DNA of 64,000 bases, taken from positions 107,706 through 171,705 of the forward strand of contig NZ_JAALFH010000052.1 in the NCBI RefSeq assembly GCF_011058255.1. Direction: 5' to 3'. The notes beneath the pieces were generated by a model. The model saw only the letters and a program-made list of their open reading frames with translations. It was not told where the DNA came from and searched no databases. Shown here piece by piece: positions 51,090 through 57,074 of the stretch. Position numbers and translations under genes: made by a program. Every line of letters starts with the position of its first letter. The stretch's first letter is position 1. The stretch is from Thioalkalivibrio sp. XN8. Lineage in GTDB: Bacteria; Pseudomonadota; Gammaproteobacteria; Steroidobacterales; XN24.

Positions 51090-51578
51090 TCAGGACTCTT
51101 CTGGGCGGAGCGCCCGGTGGGCGGCGGTTCGGTGGAAGGCTCGGAGTTTTTCGCCCATGGTCTTGTTCTTGCGGAGGTGCGCGCCGAGGTCCAGGTCCCG
51201 GAAATCGGATCGGGTCATGGCAAGGGTTGCCAGGGCGTCCCACATGGCGGTCTTGACTTCGGTGGCGGCGAGAAGGGCTTCGAGTTCGACCACGCGGGAG
51301 AGGTCGGAGTAGGTGAACAGGCTGTCGTTGAGCTTGAAGCGGCCCGCCTTCTCCGCGCCCCAGGCGGCGAAGTTTTTGAGCGGAGAATCAGAGGCTTTGA
51401 TTCGGCGGAGCATTTCCTTGAGAGTCTTTCGCTCCGCTTCCAGCATCGGGATGATCCCGGCCAGGAATTCGCCCAGTTCGCCCTCGGGGTTGCTGTTCCT
51501 GGCCCGTTTGGCCAGTTCCAGCACGGCAAGCGTTAGGGCGGCATGGTCGGCGAGGTAGGTCTTGAGGTGGTTGGGCAT
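51090..51578 (-). CDS. Helical protein of unknown function
   Basis: A 162-residue protein, almost entirely helical and charged: YLADHAALTLAVLELAKRAR, LAGIIPMLEAERKTLKEMLRR and ALLAATEVKTAMWDALATLAM are amphipathic helices, suggesting a helical bundle. No catalytic motif, signal or membrane segment. Two Trp (AWGAEKAGRFK; TAMWDAL) lie mid-protein. The start is at the ATG at 51578. No family recognised; the lower GC around it and neighbouring repeats suggest recent acquisition. Confidence 0.55.
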   Translation of the reverse strand: MPNHLKTYLADHAALTLAVLELAKRARNSNPEGELGEFLAGIIPMLEAERKTLKEMLRRIKASDSPLKNFAAWGAEKAGRFKLNDSLFTYSDLSRVVELEALLAATEVKTAMWDALATLAMTRSDFRDLDLGAHLRKNKTMGEKLRAFHRTAAHRALRPEES

Positions 51579-51693
51579 GAGCAGGCCTGGATGCAGACAA
51601 GAAGAATAATGAGGATAGCTGAAGCGCGTAGCCCTACCCGGCCAGTGTGAACGCGGCGGGCCAGGACCATTGTTGCTCCAATGGAGGTTGGAG

Positions 51694-51774
51694 ATGGCGA
51701 CGAAAAAGCGTAAGAGCAGGATCCCGGGCAAGAGCCTGCGAGAGGACGCCCGCGTCAGCCAGGCGGTCATCTGA
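51694..51774 (+). pseudogene. Chimeric HigA-type antitoxin remnant (26 codons)
   Basis: Begins at ATG after GGTTGGAG and reads MATKKRKSRI, then GKSLREDARVSQAVI and stop. Each piece matches a different part of the HigA/COG2944 antitoxin (basic N-terminus, linker SLREDARVSQA, final VI). Loss of the HTH and tail leaves a mosaic. Direct GGCGGT repeats at the junction suggest deletion between short homologies. It has a good ribosome site, so a 26-residue peptide could be made. Confidence 0.65.
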
Positions 51775-51836
51775 CCTCGATCTAATCCCATCCCATGAAC
51801 ATCGGCCACCGGGCTTCGCTGCAATATTCGTTCGCC
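51762..51836 (+). repeat. Condensed duplicate of 53509-53756
   Basis: TCTGACCTCGATCTAATCCC (51771-51790) matches 53521-53540, and 38 bases at 51799-51836 (ending GCTGCAATATTCGTTCGCC) match 53719-53756 with one mismatch. The ~180 bases between the two blocks in the 53 kb copy are missing here. Confidence 0.75.
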
Positions 51837-51951
51837 TTCGGCTCGAGGGCGAACCTGGAATAAGGATTGACGAAGCCTCCCTAGTGATGGCGATGGCGCA
51901 GGGCCTTTGGGTCCTGACCAGCGGTCCTTGTCCGAATCGCCATGCTGGGAG

Positions 51952-52161
51952 CTATTCCCCGTCCGAGAGCTGGAATACGTCCTCCACGGGAACCTCGAAA
52001 TGGCGCGCGATCTTCAGCGCTATCACCGTCGATGGCACGAACCGTCCGACCTCGATAGTACTGATGGTCTTGCGCGAGACCCCGATGGCGCGGGCCAGAT
52101 CGGCCTGGCTCATCCGGTGCTCGGCGCGAAACACTCGGATGCGGTTGTGGAGGGCGCTCAA
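51952..52161 (-). CDS. XRE-family HTH regulator
   Basis: A 69-residue DNA-binding protein, nearly all HTH: LHNRIRVFRAEHRMSQADLARAIGVSRKTISTIEVG (in parts) is the classic helix-turn-helix with turn AIGVSRKT, followed by FVPSTVIALKIARHFEVPVEDVF. It starts with TTG at 52161, overlapping the stop of the preceding membrane gene (TTGA), so the two are coupled. Such a small XRE protein normally represses its own operon. Confidence 0.85.
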   Translation of the reverse strand: MSALHNRIRVFRAEHRMSQADLARAIGVSRKTISTIEVGRFVPSTVIALKIARHFEVPVEDVFQLSDGE

Positions 52162-52637
52162 GAGGCTTCGTCCGAAGGGTCGGGCTCGTCGCTGGCCAGC
52201 ATCATCAGACCAAAATAGGTCAGGCTGAGCACCACCAGCATGAACGCTGTCACGATCTCGCCTGCGTAAACCAACGGCAACTGCACTACACCAAGTATGC
52301 CTGCGCCTTTGAACAGGCTGTCGAACTGGGTCAGAACGACGAAGGTCGCCGCCCAGGAAGCCGCCAGCGCTTTCCGCAGCGTGGTCGCCGAGTAACTGTC
52401 CTCGTCGGGTGCCGGTTTGCCAGATTTCGCCTTGCGTGCGACGGCGACTGAGAGCAGCACGACGACCACGGCCAGCGCGCCCTTGGCGGCCCAATCCAGC
52501 ACCGTGAGCAGCATTGAATCCACGCCGGCATCGGCCAGCGCATCGAGCAAAAGGAGCGCTGCGAAGGGCAGGGCCCCGGTAGCCATCAGCGTGTTGATTC
52601 GGTCAAGCAATTCGGCGCGGTTGGGTTGATCATTCAA
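52158..52637 (-). CDS. Membrane protein, four helices, partner of XRE regulator
   Basis: A 159-residue membrane protein with about four helices (ALPFAALLLLDALADAG; WAAKGALAVVVVLLSVAVA; ALAASWAATFVVLTQFD; AGEIVTAFMLVVLSLTYFGLMML, in part) and an acidic tail (DEPDPSDEAS). It probably begins at TTG 52637 with AGGAGAG upstream; no ATG lies close. Downstream coupling to the HTH gene suggests that the regulator controls this membrane protein. No family recognised. Confidence 0.6.
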   Translation of the reverse strand: MNDQPNRAELLDRINTLMATGALPFAALLLLDALADAGVDSMLLTVLDWAAKGALAVVVVLLSVAVARKAKSGKPAPDEDSYSATTLRKALAASWAATFVVLTQFDSLFKGAGILGVVQLPLVYAGEIVTAFMLVVLSLTYFGLMMLASDEPDPSDEAS

Positions 52638-53056
52638 GATGGACTCTCCTGTGCATGCGTATCCAAAGTTGTTGCGAACTTGCTGTTCAGATAGGAACCT
52701 CAACTTTACAAGAGGATACCCAAAGGTGTCAATATGAGGCGAAAAAGTCCCAATCGTCAGTTGTGGAGATAGCTAGAGAACGACTGATGGCGTGGGAGAC
52801 CGCCTGGCAAGAGATCGCGGCGCATCTGGGAGCTTCCCAGGGTCCCTGCCTCCCTCTCGGGCGGGCGCCGCCCCGCCGATGTAAACTGGGGGGCATGGCG
52901 CAGGGTGTCTCTCAGGTTTTCTCCCGAGCGTGACCAAGCCATAGCCAGTCGTGCTAACGGCGGACAAGAGCACGGTGAGCGACGCGAGCTACCGGCCTCC
53001 CGCGCATCGATGACGTAAAGCGAAACGGGCTCGCAGGAGCCCGTCCACCAAGCGCT
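52638..53056. other. Intergenic region with promoter-side and terminator sequences
   Basis: 419 bases. The AT-richer stretch near 52690-52740 is the likely promoter region of the membrane/XRE pair; a minus-strand hairpin (53022-53044) ends the coiled-coil gene. No protein frame is convincing. Confidence 0.5.
53022..53044 (-). terminator. Hairpin terminator of the coiled-coil gene
   Basis: ACGGGCTC / GAGCCCGT arms with a 4-base loop at 53025-53044, followed on the minus strand by TTTCGCTTT. Confidence 0.6.
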
Positions 53057-53341
53057 TTAAAGCTGTGACTTGAAGTAGTTATAGGATTGCTTGAGAGCCT
53101 TGGTGACGTTTTCGACCTCGTCGACCATTTTCTCCCAGGTGCGCTCAGAAGCTGACTTGAGCTCATCGAGCTTGGCCGTCGCCTGGTTTACCTGCACGCG
53201 CAACTTGGCGACCTGCTCGTCGTATTTCTTCTCGACAGCGTCGTTGGCCTCCTTGGCCTTGCGTTCGAGTTCGTCGATGTTCTGGTTCATCTCGTCAATC
53301 TGCTGCTTCATTCTGGCAGCGTATTCGTCTCGCTTGGACAT
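53057..53341 (-). CDS. Coiled-coil protein (sll1863-type stress-response)
   Basis: A 94-residue, highly charged, helical protein: MSKRDEYAARMKQQIDEMNQ (start) and VAKLRVQVNQATAKLDELKSAS with heptad pattern, ending ALKQSYNYFKSQL. It resembles the small family annotated as sll1863-type stress-response proteins. No Cys, signal or motif. Starts at the second ATG of MM; AGGAGGGAC precedes. It could be a membrane-associated helical rod or DNA-binding helper; the function is not established. Confidence 0.7.
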   Translation of the reverse strand: MSKRDEYAARMKQQIDEMNQNIDELERKAKEANDAVEKKYDEQVAKLRVQVNQATAKLDELKSASERTWEKMVDEVENVTKALKQSYNYFKSQL

Positions 53342-53459
53342 CATGTCCCTCCTGTACAGATCCAAAATGCATCGCAGCCGGGGTTGGCCACAATGGCGGG
53401 GTCACCGGAATCGGGGCGCCACCATCGATATTACGCGCCCTCCGTGGCTGGTTTACAAC

Positions 53460-53525
53460 ACGAGCGGGCCTTCCCTGAAGTTGTTGAACCTGATCGAGCG
53501 GAAGGGGCTGGAGGCGGTGATCTGA
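53460..53525 (+). pseudogene. C-terminal remnant of a HigA-type antitoxin
   Basis: TSGPSLKLLNLIERKGLEAV, then I and TGA, matching the tail at 49153-49233. Upstream frame lacks HTH and start. After the stop comes TCTGACCTCGATCTAATCCC (53521-53540), repeated after the chimeric remnant at 51771-51790. Confidence 0.7.
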
Positions 53526-53588
53526 CCTCGATCTAATCCCATCACAGGGTTGATGATGACTTTCTAAAAAGGTGGGAGACGAATCACG

Positions 53589-54041
53589 ATGATGACATTA
53601 GCGGTAAAACTGGCCTTGACCGGGGCCCTGGTCTTTTTTATGTCGGGCCTACTGACGGGCGTCTGGAAATATCGCTGCATCATGGCGAGCGCCGAGGCCA
53701 CGGCGCCCTACTATGTGGACATCGCCCACCGGGCTTCGCTGCAATATTCGTTCGCCTCTGTCCTGCTGGCGGTCCTCGCCGGTTACAGCGTCTTTCCCGA
53801 GGCCGTGAATGCGGCGGCCATGATTGCGGTGCTGTTCTTCTTCGCCTTCGCCATCATCACCTACCTGATCCACGGCTATCTTCGGGACACGGACAACCAG
53901 TTGCGTCAGCCCCATGTGCTCGGGAAATCGGTGATCGCCGGAGGCATGATGCGCCTCTCCATGAGACTGCTGATTCTGGGCGAGATTGGCGGTAGCGTGG
54001 TCATCGGCCTGGGCGCGATGATGGGGATTTGGGGCGGCTGA
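53589..54041 (+). CDS. Membrane protein, four helices
   Basis: A 150-residue membrane protein with helices around LAVKLALTGALVFFMSGLL, YSFASVLLAVLAGYSVF, AAMIAVLFFFAFAIITYLI and LLILGEIGGSVVIGLGAMM. Loops contain KYRCIMASAEATAPYYVDIAHRAS and a charged HGYLRDTDNQ. A fragment of this gene (38 bases) is duplicated at 51799-51836. Weak similarity to HabA-type mutases noticed but not relied upon. Starts at the ATG at 53589 (MMTLAVK). Confidence 0.65.
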   Translation: MMTLAVKLALTGALVFFMSGLLTGVWKYRCIMASAEATAPYYVDIAHRASLQYSFASVLLAVLAGYSVFPEAVNAAAMIAVLFFFAFAIITYLIHGYLRDTDNQLRQPHVLGKSVIAGGMMRLSMRLLILGEIGGSVVIGLGAMMGIWGG

Positions 54042-54120
54042 AGACGGCATTCTCGTCGAGTCGGTGGGCGAGCTTCCTGGCCGGGGATCCGCCCCAGGCT
54101 TCCAGCTTCCCAGGATTCCA

Positions 54121-54201
54121 GCGTCCCAGCGTCCCAGGGCTCAGCCCGGTCGCCCCGGCTATGGAGACACCAAGGGATTCCAATCCCCTCGCCTCCCGGC
54201 A
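54121..54201 (+). repeat. Dispersed intergenic repeat, 5' partial copy
   Basis: Shares with 56070-56152 the run from GCGTCCCAGC through CGGTCGCCCCGGCTATG to AAGGGATTCCAATCCCC and CGCCTCCCGGCA, with small differences. Lacks the 3' part. Confidence 0.75.
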
Positions 54202-54389
54202 CTGAGCGGTCATTTCGATCCTGTTTGTGCCAGTCTGAAAATCGACGCACTCAAGCCGTGCGCGGTAGTATCGGATGCCGCCGGAAGAGGCCATCGATTT
54301 GGGAGATTCGGATCGATTCATTTCGATCACCTAAACCCAGGCCGAGCCAACGCCTCTCGACATTGGAGCAAATCGCAGGCCCATTCCAA

Positions 54390-55055
54390 ATGAACAAAAA
54401 ACCCGTCGAAGTTGTATCAGACGAGGTCGCACCGAGCGGCGGATTGGTCGCCGCATTAAAGGTCATAGCTGATGAAGCGCCAGCCTCCGGATTGACATTG
54501 CACGACTTCACGCAAGCCCTCGGTGAACGGGCCTTCGGCTTGATGCTGTTCGCCTTGTCGTTGCCGGTCTCCATCCCGCTGTTGTACGGCATTCCACAGA
54601 TCGTTGCGCTGCCGATGATGGCCATTGCGTTGCAGATGGCCATCGGTCGCCCCGAACCCTGGGTGCCGCGGCGTTTCGGTGCACGGCTGCTGAGTAAAGA
54701 AGGATTGCAGAAAATGGCGGCAGGGGCGGAAAAGTACTTCGGATGGCTCGAGCGCATTGCCCGCCCGCAGTTACTGCTGCTGTCAGGACCCACTGCGGAG
54801 CGGTTGGTGGGCGCGGTCTTTGTCGTGTTCATTGCCAGCATCTTGATACCGTTACCAGCTACTAACACTATTCCTGGCATAGGTATCGCCATCGCGTCCA
54901 TCGGGCTTATAACCCGTGATGGGCTACTTGTCCTGGCAGGTCTGGCCATCGGCAGCGCGTGGATTCTTCTTCTGGTGGTCGGCATCTCGGTTTTCGGGCC
55001 CACATTCATCGATCTGTTCAAAGATTTCGTCAAGAGCCTGCTAGGCCTTGGCTGA
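54390..55055 (+). CDS. exoD: ExoD-like exopolysaccharide synthesis membrane protein
   Basis: A 221-residue membrane protein. ExoD signature LHDFTQALGERAFGLMLFAL then SIPLLYGIPQIVALPMMAIALQMAIGR (quoted in parts) and PWVPRRF, followed by three helices (VGAVFVVFIASILIPLPAT; PGIGIAIASIGLITRDGLLVLAG, in part; ILLLVVGISVFG). ExoD affects exopolysaccharide production and stress tolerance in rhizobia, mechanism unclear. The start at 54390 is at ATG after a long leader; upstream in-frame sequence is not family-like. No other EPS genes nearby. Confidence 0.85.
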   Translation: MNKKPVEVVSDEVAPSGGLVAALKVIADEAPASGLTLHDFTQALGERAFGLMLFALSLPVSIPLLYGIPQIVALPMMAIALQMAIGRPEPWVPRRFGARLLSKEGLQKMAAGAEKYFGWLERIARPQLLLLSGPTAERLVGAVFVVFIASILIPLPATNTIPGIGIAIASIGLITRDGLLVLAGLAIGSAWILLLVVGISVFGPTFIDLFKDFVKSLLGLG

Positions 55056-55064
55056 CGCGGCTGC

Positions 55065-55155
55065 CACCAATGCATTTGAATCCCTTCGCCTCCCGCCATA
55101 AAACCCCAACCCATTGAATAGGTTGGTGGGCCCGCCAGGCATCCCCGGCGCGTCG
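55065..55155 (+). repeat. Dispersed intergenic repeat, 3' partial copy
   Basis: A degenerate core (AATCCCTTCGCCTCCCGCCAT) is followed by CCCAACCCATTG, GGTGGGCCCGCCAGGCATCC and CCGGCGCGTCGATGAGGC, matching 56122-56215 with substitutions. The left palindrome arm is decayed. Confidence 0.7.
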
Positions 55156-55173
55156 ATGAGGCGCCGTTCTGTC

Positions 55174-55209
55174 GCCTAAGGCTCGAGGGCGCAGCAAACG
55201 GACTTAGGC
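55174..55209. other. Inverted repeat GCCTAAG / CTTAGGC
   Basis: Seven-base perfect arms with a 22-base loop that includes GGCTCGAGGGCGCA. Superficially attC-like; see rejected items. Confidence 0.35.
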
Positions 55210-55450
55210 ATCGCTGTCGTGAACGCCCGGATCGCCAGCAAGTGTCGTCAGGCAGAAGATGCCTTCTCGCAACGGGCACACTGCTGAGCATCAGCGATAA
55301 ATCAGGGAATAATCAGCGTTTGCTCTGGCTATGTGCCGGCGTTAGCGCGATACTCCAATCTCGACCAACCATCAAGCGTATGGCCGTGACCGCGGCTGGC
55401 GTTCGCTGGGTGCATTCGAAAAAAAGCAATCAATCAAGAGGAGTCAAATA

Positions 55451-55900
55451 ATGAAGAATAATTTTTTCAGGGTACTTGCCGTCGTTTTGCTGAGCGTATC
55501 GGCGATGAGCATTGCGCAGGCGCAGGAAGAGCCACCTTTCATTCCGGGTGACTATTGGGAAGTAACCGGCGTTAAGACCGCCGATGGCGCAGGCTTGAAG
55601 TATGCGCGATGGCTTGCCGGCGAATGGCGCAAGAACAGCGAGTTCGCCAAGTCGCAAGGATGGATCAAGGATTTCATGGTCATCAACAACGTTCATGCTC
55701 GCGCTGATGAGCCGGACCTTTATCTCATTCGAGTGTTCGAGAACATGGCGACCGTTGAAGAGGGCGAAAAGCGTCGCAAGGCATACATGGCCTGGGCAGA
55801 GCAGAGTATGGATGAGATGGCTGCCGCGAGTGGCAATCGCGCCGAGTATCGTACGATCATGAGCACGTCACTGCTGCGCCATATGAAGTTCCGCGACTAG
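55451..55900 (+). CDS. Secreted protein of unknown function
   Basis: A 149-residue secreted protein with a signal peptide (VLAVVLLSVSAMSIAQAQ). The mature part is mixed alpha/beta, rich in aromatic and charged residues: GDYWEVTGVKTADGAGLKYARWLAGEWRKNSEFAKS (in parts) and an EthD-like ending. A dimeric alpha-beta barrel fold is conceivable but not proven. GAGGAGTC precedes the ATG. The hairpin at 55926-55958 ends it. Probably monocistronic. Confidence 0.7.
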   Translation: MKNNFFRVLAVVLLSVSAMSIAQAQEEPPFIPGDYWEVTGVKTADGAGLKYARWLAGEWRKNSEFAKSQGWIKDFMVINNVHARADEPDLYLIRVFENMATVEEGEKRRKAYMAWAEQSMDEMAAASGNRAEYRTIMSTSLLRHMKFRD

Positions 55901-55925
55901 TTTGTAACCGGTTGAAGAATTAAAG

Positions 55926-55958
55926 GCAGGCGGGTCGATGACCCGCCTGCTTTTTTCT
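55926..55958 (+). terminator. Intrinsic terminator
   Basis: An 11-bp perfect stem (GCAGGCGGGTC / GACCCGCCTGC) with a three-base loop and TTTTTTCTTT; starts 26 bases after the stop of 55451-55900. Confidence 0.9.
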
Positions 55959-56069
55959 TTTGGAAACCGTCCTTCTGCTTCCCGGATCGAAGTCGTGGGA
56001 GCATTGGTCGTCGTTTATCGGGAACCTGGAACACTGGAATTCTGACGGCTCGGCTGCACGACCGGGCCA

Positions 56070-56222
56070 GCGTCCCAGCATCCCAGGGCCCAGCCCCGGT
56101 CGCCCCGGCTATGCCCACACCAAGGGATTCCAATCCCTTCGCCTCCCGGCATAAACCCCGAACCCTATGAAAAGCATGGTGGGCCACGCCAGGCATCCCC
56201 GGCGCGTCGATGAGGCACCGTC
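56070..56222 (+). repeat. Dispersed intergenic repeat, longest copy
   Basis: About 150 bases. In order: GCGTCCCAGC...CGGTCGCCCCGGCTATG, the palindrome AAGGGATT-CC-AATCCCTT, CGCCTCCCGGCATAAA, then GGTGGGCCACGCCAGG and CCCCGGCGCGTCGATGAGGC. Partial copies exist at 54121-54201, 55065-55155 and 41562-41593. It runs up to the start region of the DUF6090 gene, so it may carry regulatory function. Confidence 0.75.
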
Positions 56223-56260
56223 GCATATACTCGGCCCAGCTCCACTAAAGAGGTGCGCCC

Positions 56261-57040
56261 ATGTTGCTCCGCAGGATCACCAAGCATGTGAAAGCGCAGA
56301 ACTGGTTCGCGGTCGGCCTCGACTTCGTCATCGTCGTAGTCGGTGTGTTCGTTGGCTTGCAGGTCCAGGACTGGAATGACTCCCGCAAGGAGCGAGTCGA
56401 AGAAGGCGTGTTGATGGTTCGCCTGTTCGAGGAGGCTCGACCGCTGATCGACGCTCACGAGCGGGAACTGGCCTCGCTTCGGTCTCGGGCAGAAGTGCTG
56501 ATCGGCGTAAACCCGGTCTTGTTCTCGCAAGCACCCAGCAGAGCGATTACAGAGCCGGAATGCCGCCGCATCTCTGCATCACACGTTCACCGGCGACCCT
56601 CCGACGAACTTCCAGTTCTTGACGAGATGCTCGAGACCGGTCGATTCGATCTGCTGCGGGATGCGAAAGTAAAGGACAGCCTGCGAGCATATTTGCTGCT
56701 TCGGGAACGCGGCCGTGCCTACTATGAAGAGGCGGTAAACGAACTTTTCCGGCTGCACAGCAGATTTCCGTCACTCGTAATCGTTAGTCGCTTGCCGGTG
56801 ACCTCCGATAGCGATATCAGCTGGGGCGGCCTGAGCGGCGACGGCTATCGATGGGTGCCGGCGTGTGATGTCGACGGAATGAGGGCGAACGCAGCCTTCC
56901 TGAACGAATATGTCGACAATCTGAGTCGCATCAACACGCTGACCAGTTTCGTGGCGGAACGGCGGGACCATCTCCTCGAACTCAAAGATACCCTGGCCGA
57001 TTTGACCGCGAGGCAAGGCCGCGCGCCGGGATTGAAATAG
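56261..57040 (+). CDS. DUF6090-family membrane-anchored protein
   Basis: A 259-residue protein with one N-terminal helix: RITKHVKAQNWFAVGLDFVI then VVVGVFVGLQVQDWNDSRKE, matching the DUF6090 start, followed by a long alpha-helical region likely periplasmic, with ESxx-like loops around YRWVPACDVDGMRANAAFL and a C-terminal helix (VAERRDHLLELKDTLADLTA). Function unknown. The TolB/TPR gene starts 34 bases after the stop, so they may form an operon. Confidence 0.8.
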   Translation: MLLRRITKHVKAQNWFAVGLDFVIVVVGVFVGLQVQDWNDSRKERVEEGVLMVRLFEEARPLIDAHERELASLRSRAEVLIGVNPVLFSQAPSRAITEPECRRISASHVHRRPSDELPVLDEMLETGRFDLLRDAKVKDSLRAYLLLRERGRAYYEEAVNELFRLHSRFPSLVIVSRLPVTSDSDISWGGLSGDGYRWVPACDVDGMRANAAFLNEYVDNLSRINTLTSFVAERRDHLLELKDTLADLTARQGRAPGLK

Positions 57041-57074
57041 AATGACCGCTTCCGACCCAAGGCGGATTATCCCA

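Larger units (their letters stand above)
51579..51951. other. Mosaic intergenic region built from gene fragments
   Basis: 373 bases holding the chimeric antitoxin mini-frame (51694-51774) and a condensed copy of the 53509-53756 sequence (51762-51836), followed by GGCTCGAGGGCGAA (51840-51853). No intact gene. Confidence 0.65.
55056..55450. other. Intergenic region with repeat copies
   Basis: 395 bases containing the 3' partial repeat (55065-55155) and an inverted-repeat segment (55174-55209). The final 40 bases lead to the ribosome site of the 55451 gene. No coding frame is supported. Confidence 0.6.

Noticed and set aside
51694..51774. A real small protein gene of 26 residues
   Set aside because: Although a ribosome site exists, its parts match separate regions of a larger antitoxin; kept as a remnant, with possible expression noted.
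52655..52933. 92-codon plus-strand frame in the gap
   Set aside because: Poor composition, no ribosome site, and overlaps the likely promoter of the membrane/XRE pair.
55174..55209. attC-like integron site (GCCTAAG / CTTAGGC)
   Set aside because: attC needs the core GTTRRRY/RYYYAAC with AAC/GTT at the cleavage point; here the key bases are AAG/CTT, no integrase is in the window, and other copies of the nearby GGCTCGAGGGCG lack the arms.
56122..56152. tRNA 3' end (T-arm-like GGGATTCCAATCCC) suggesting an island attachment site
   Set aside because: The loop has an extra base and lacks the invariant G53-C61 pair and TTCRA; no acceptor partner or D-arm is upstream.
54121..56222. CRISPR array
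   Set aside because: Copies are irregularly spaced, partial and separated by genes; no uniform repeats with unique spacers.
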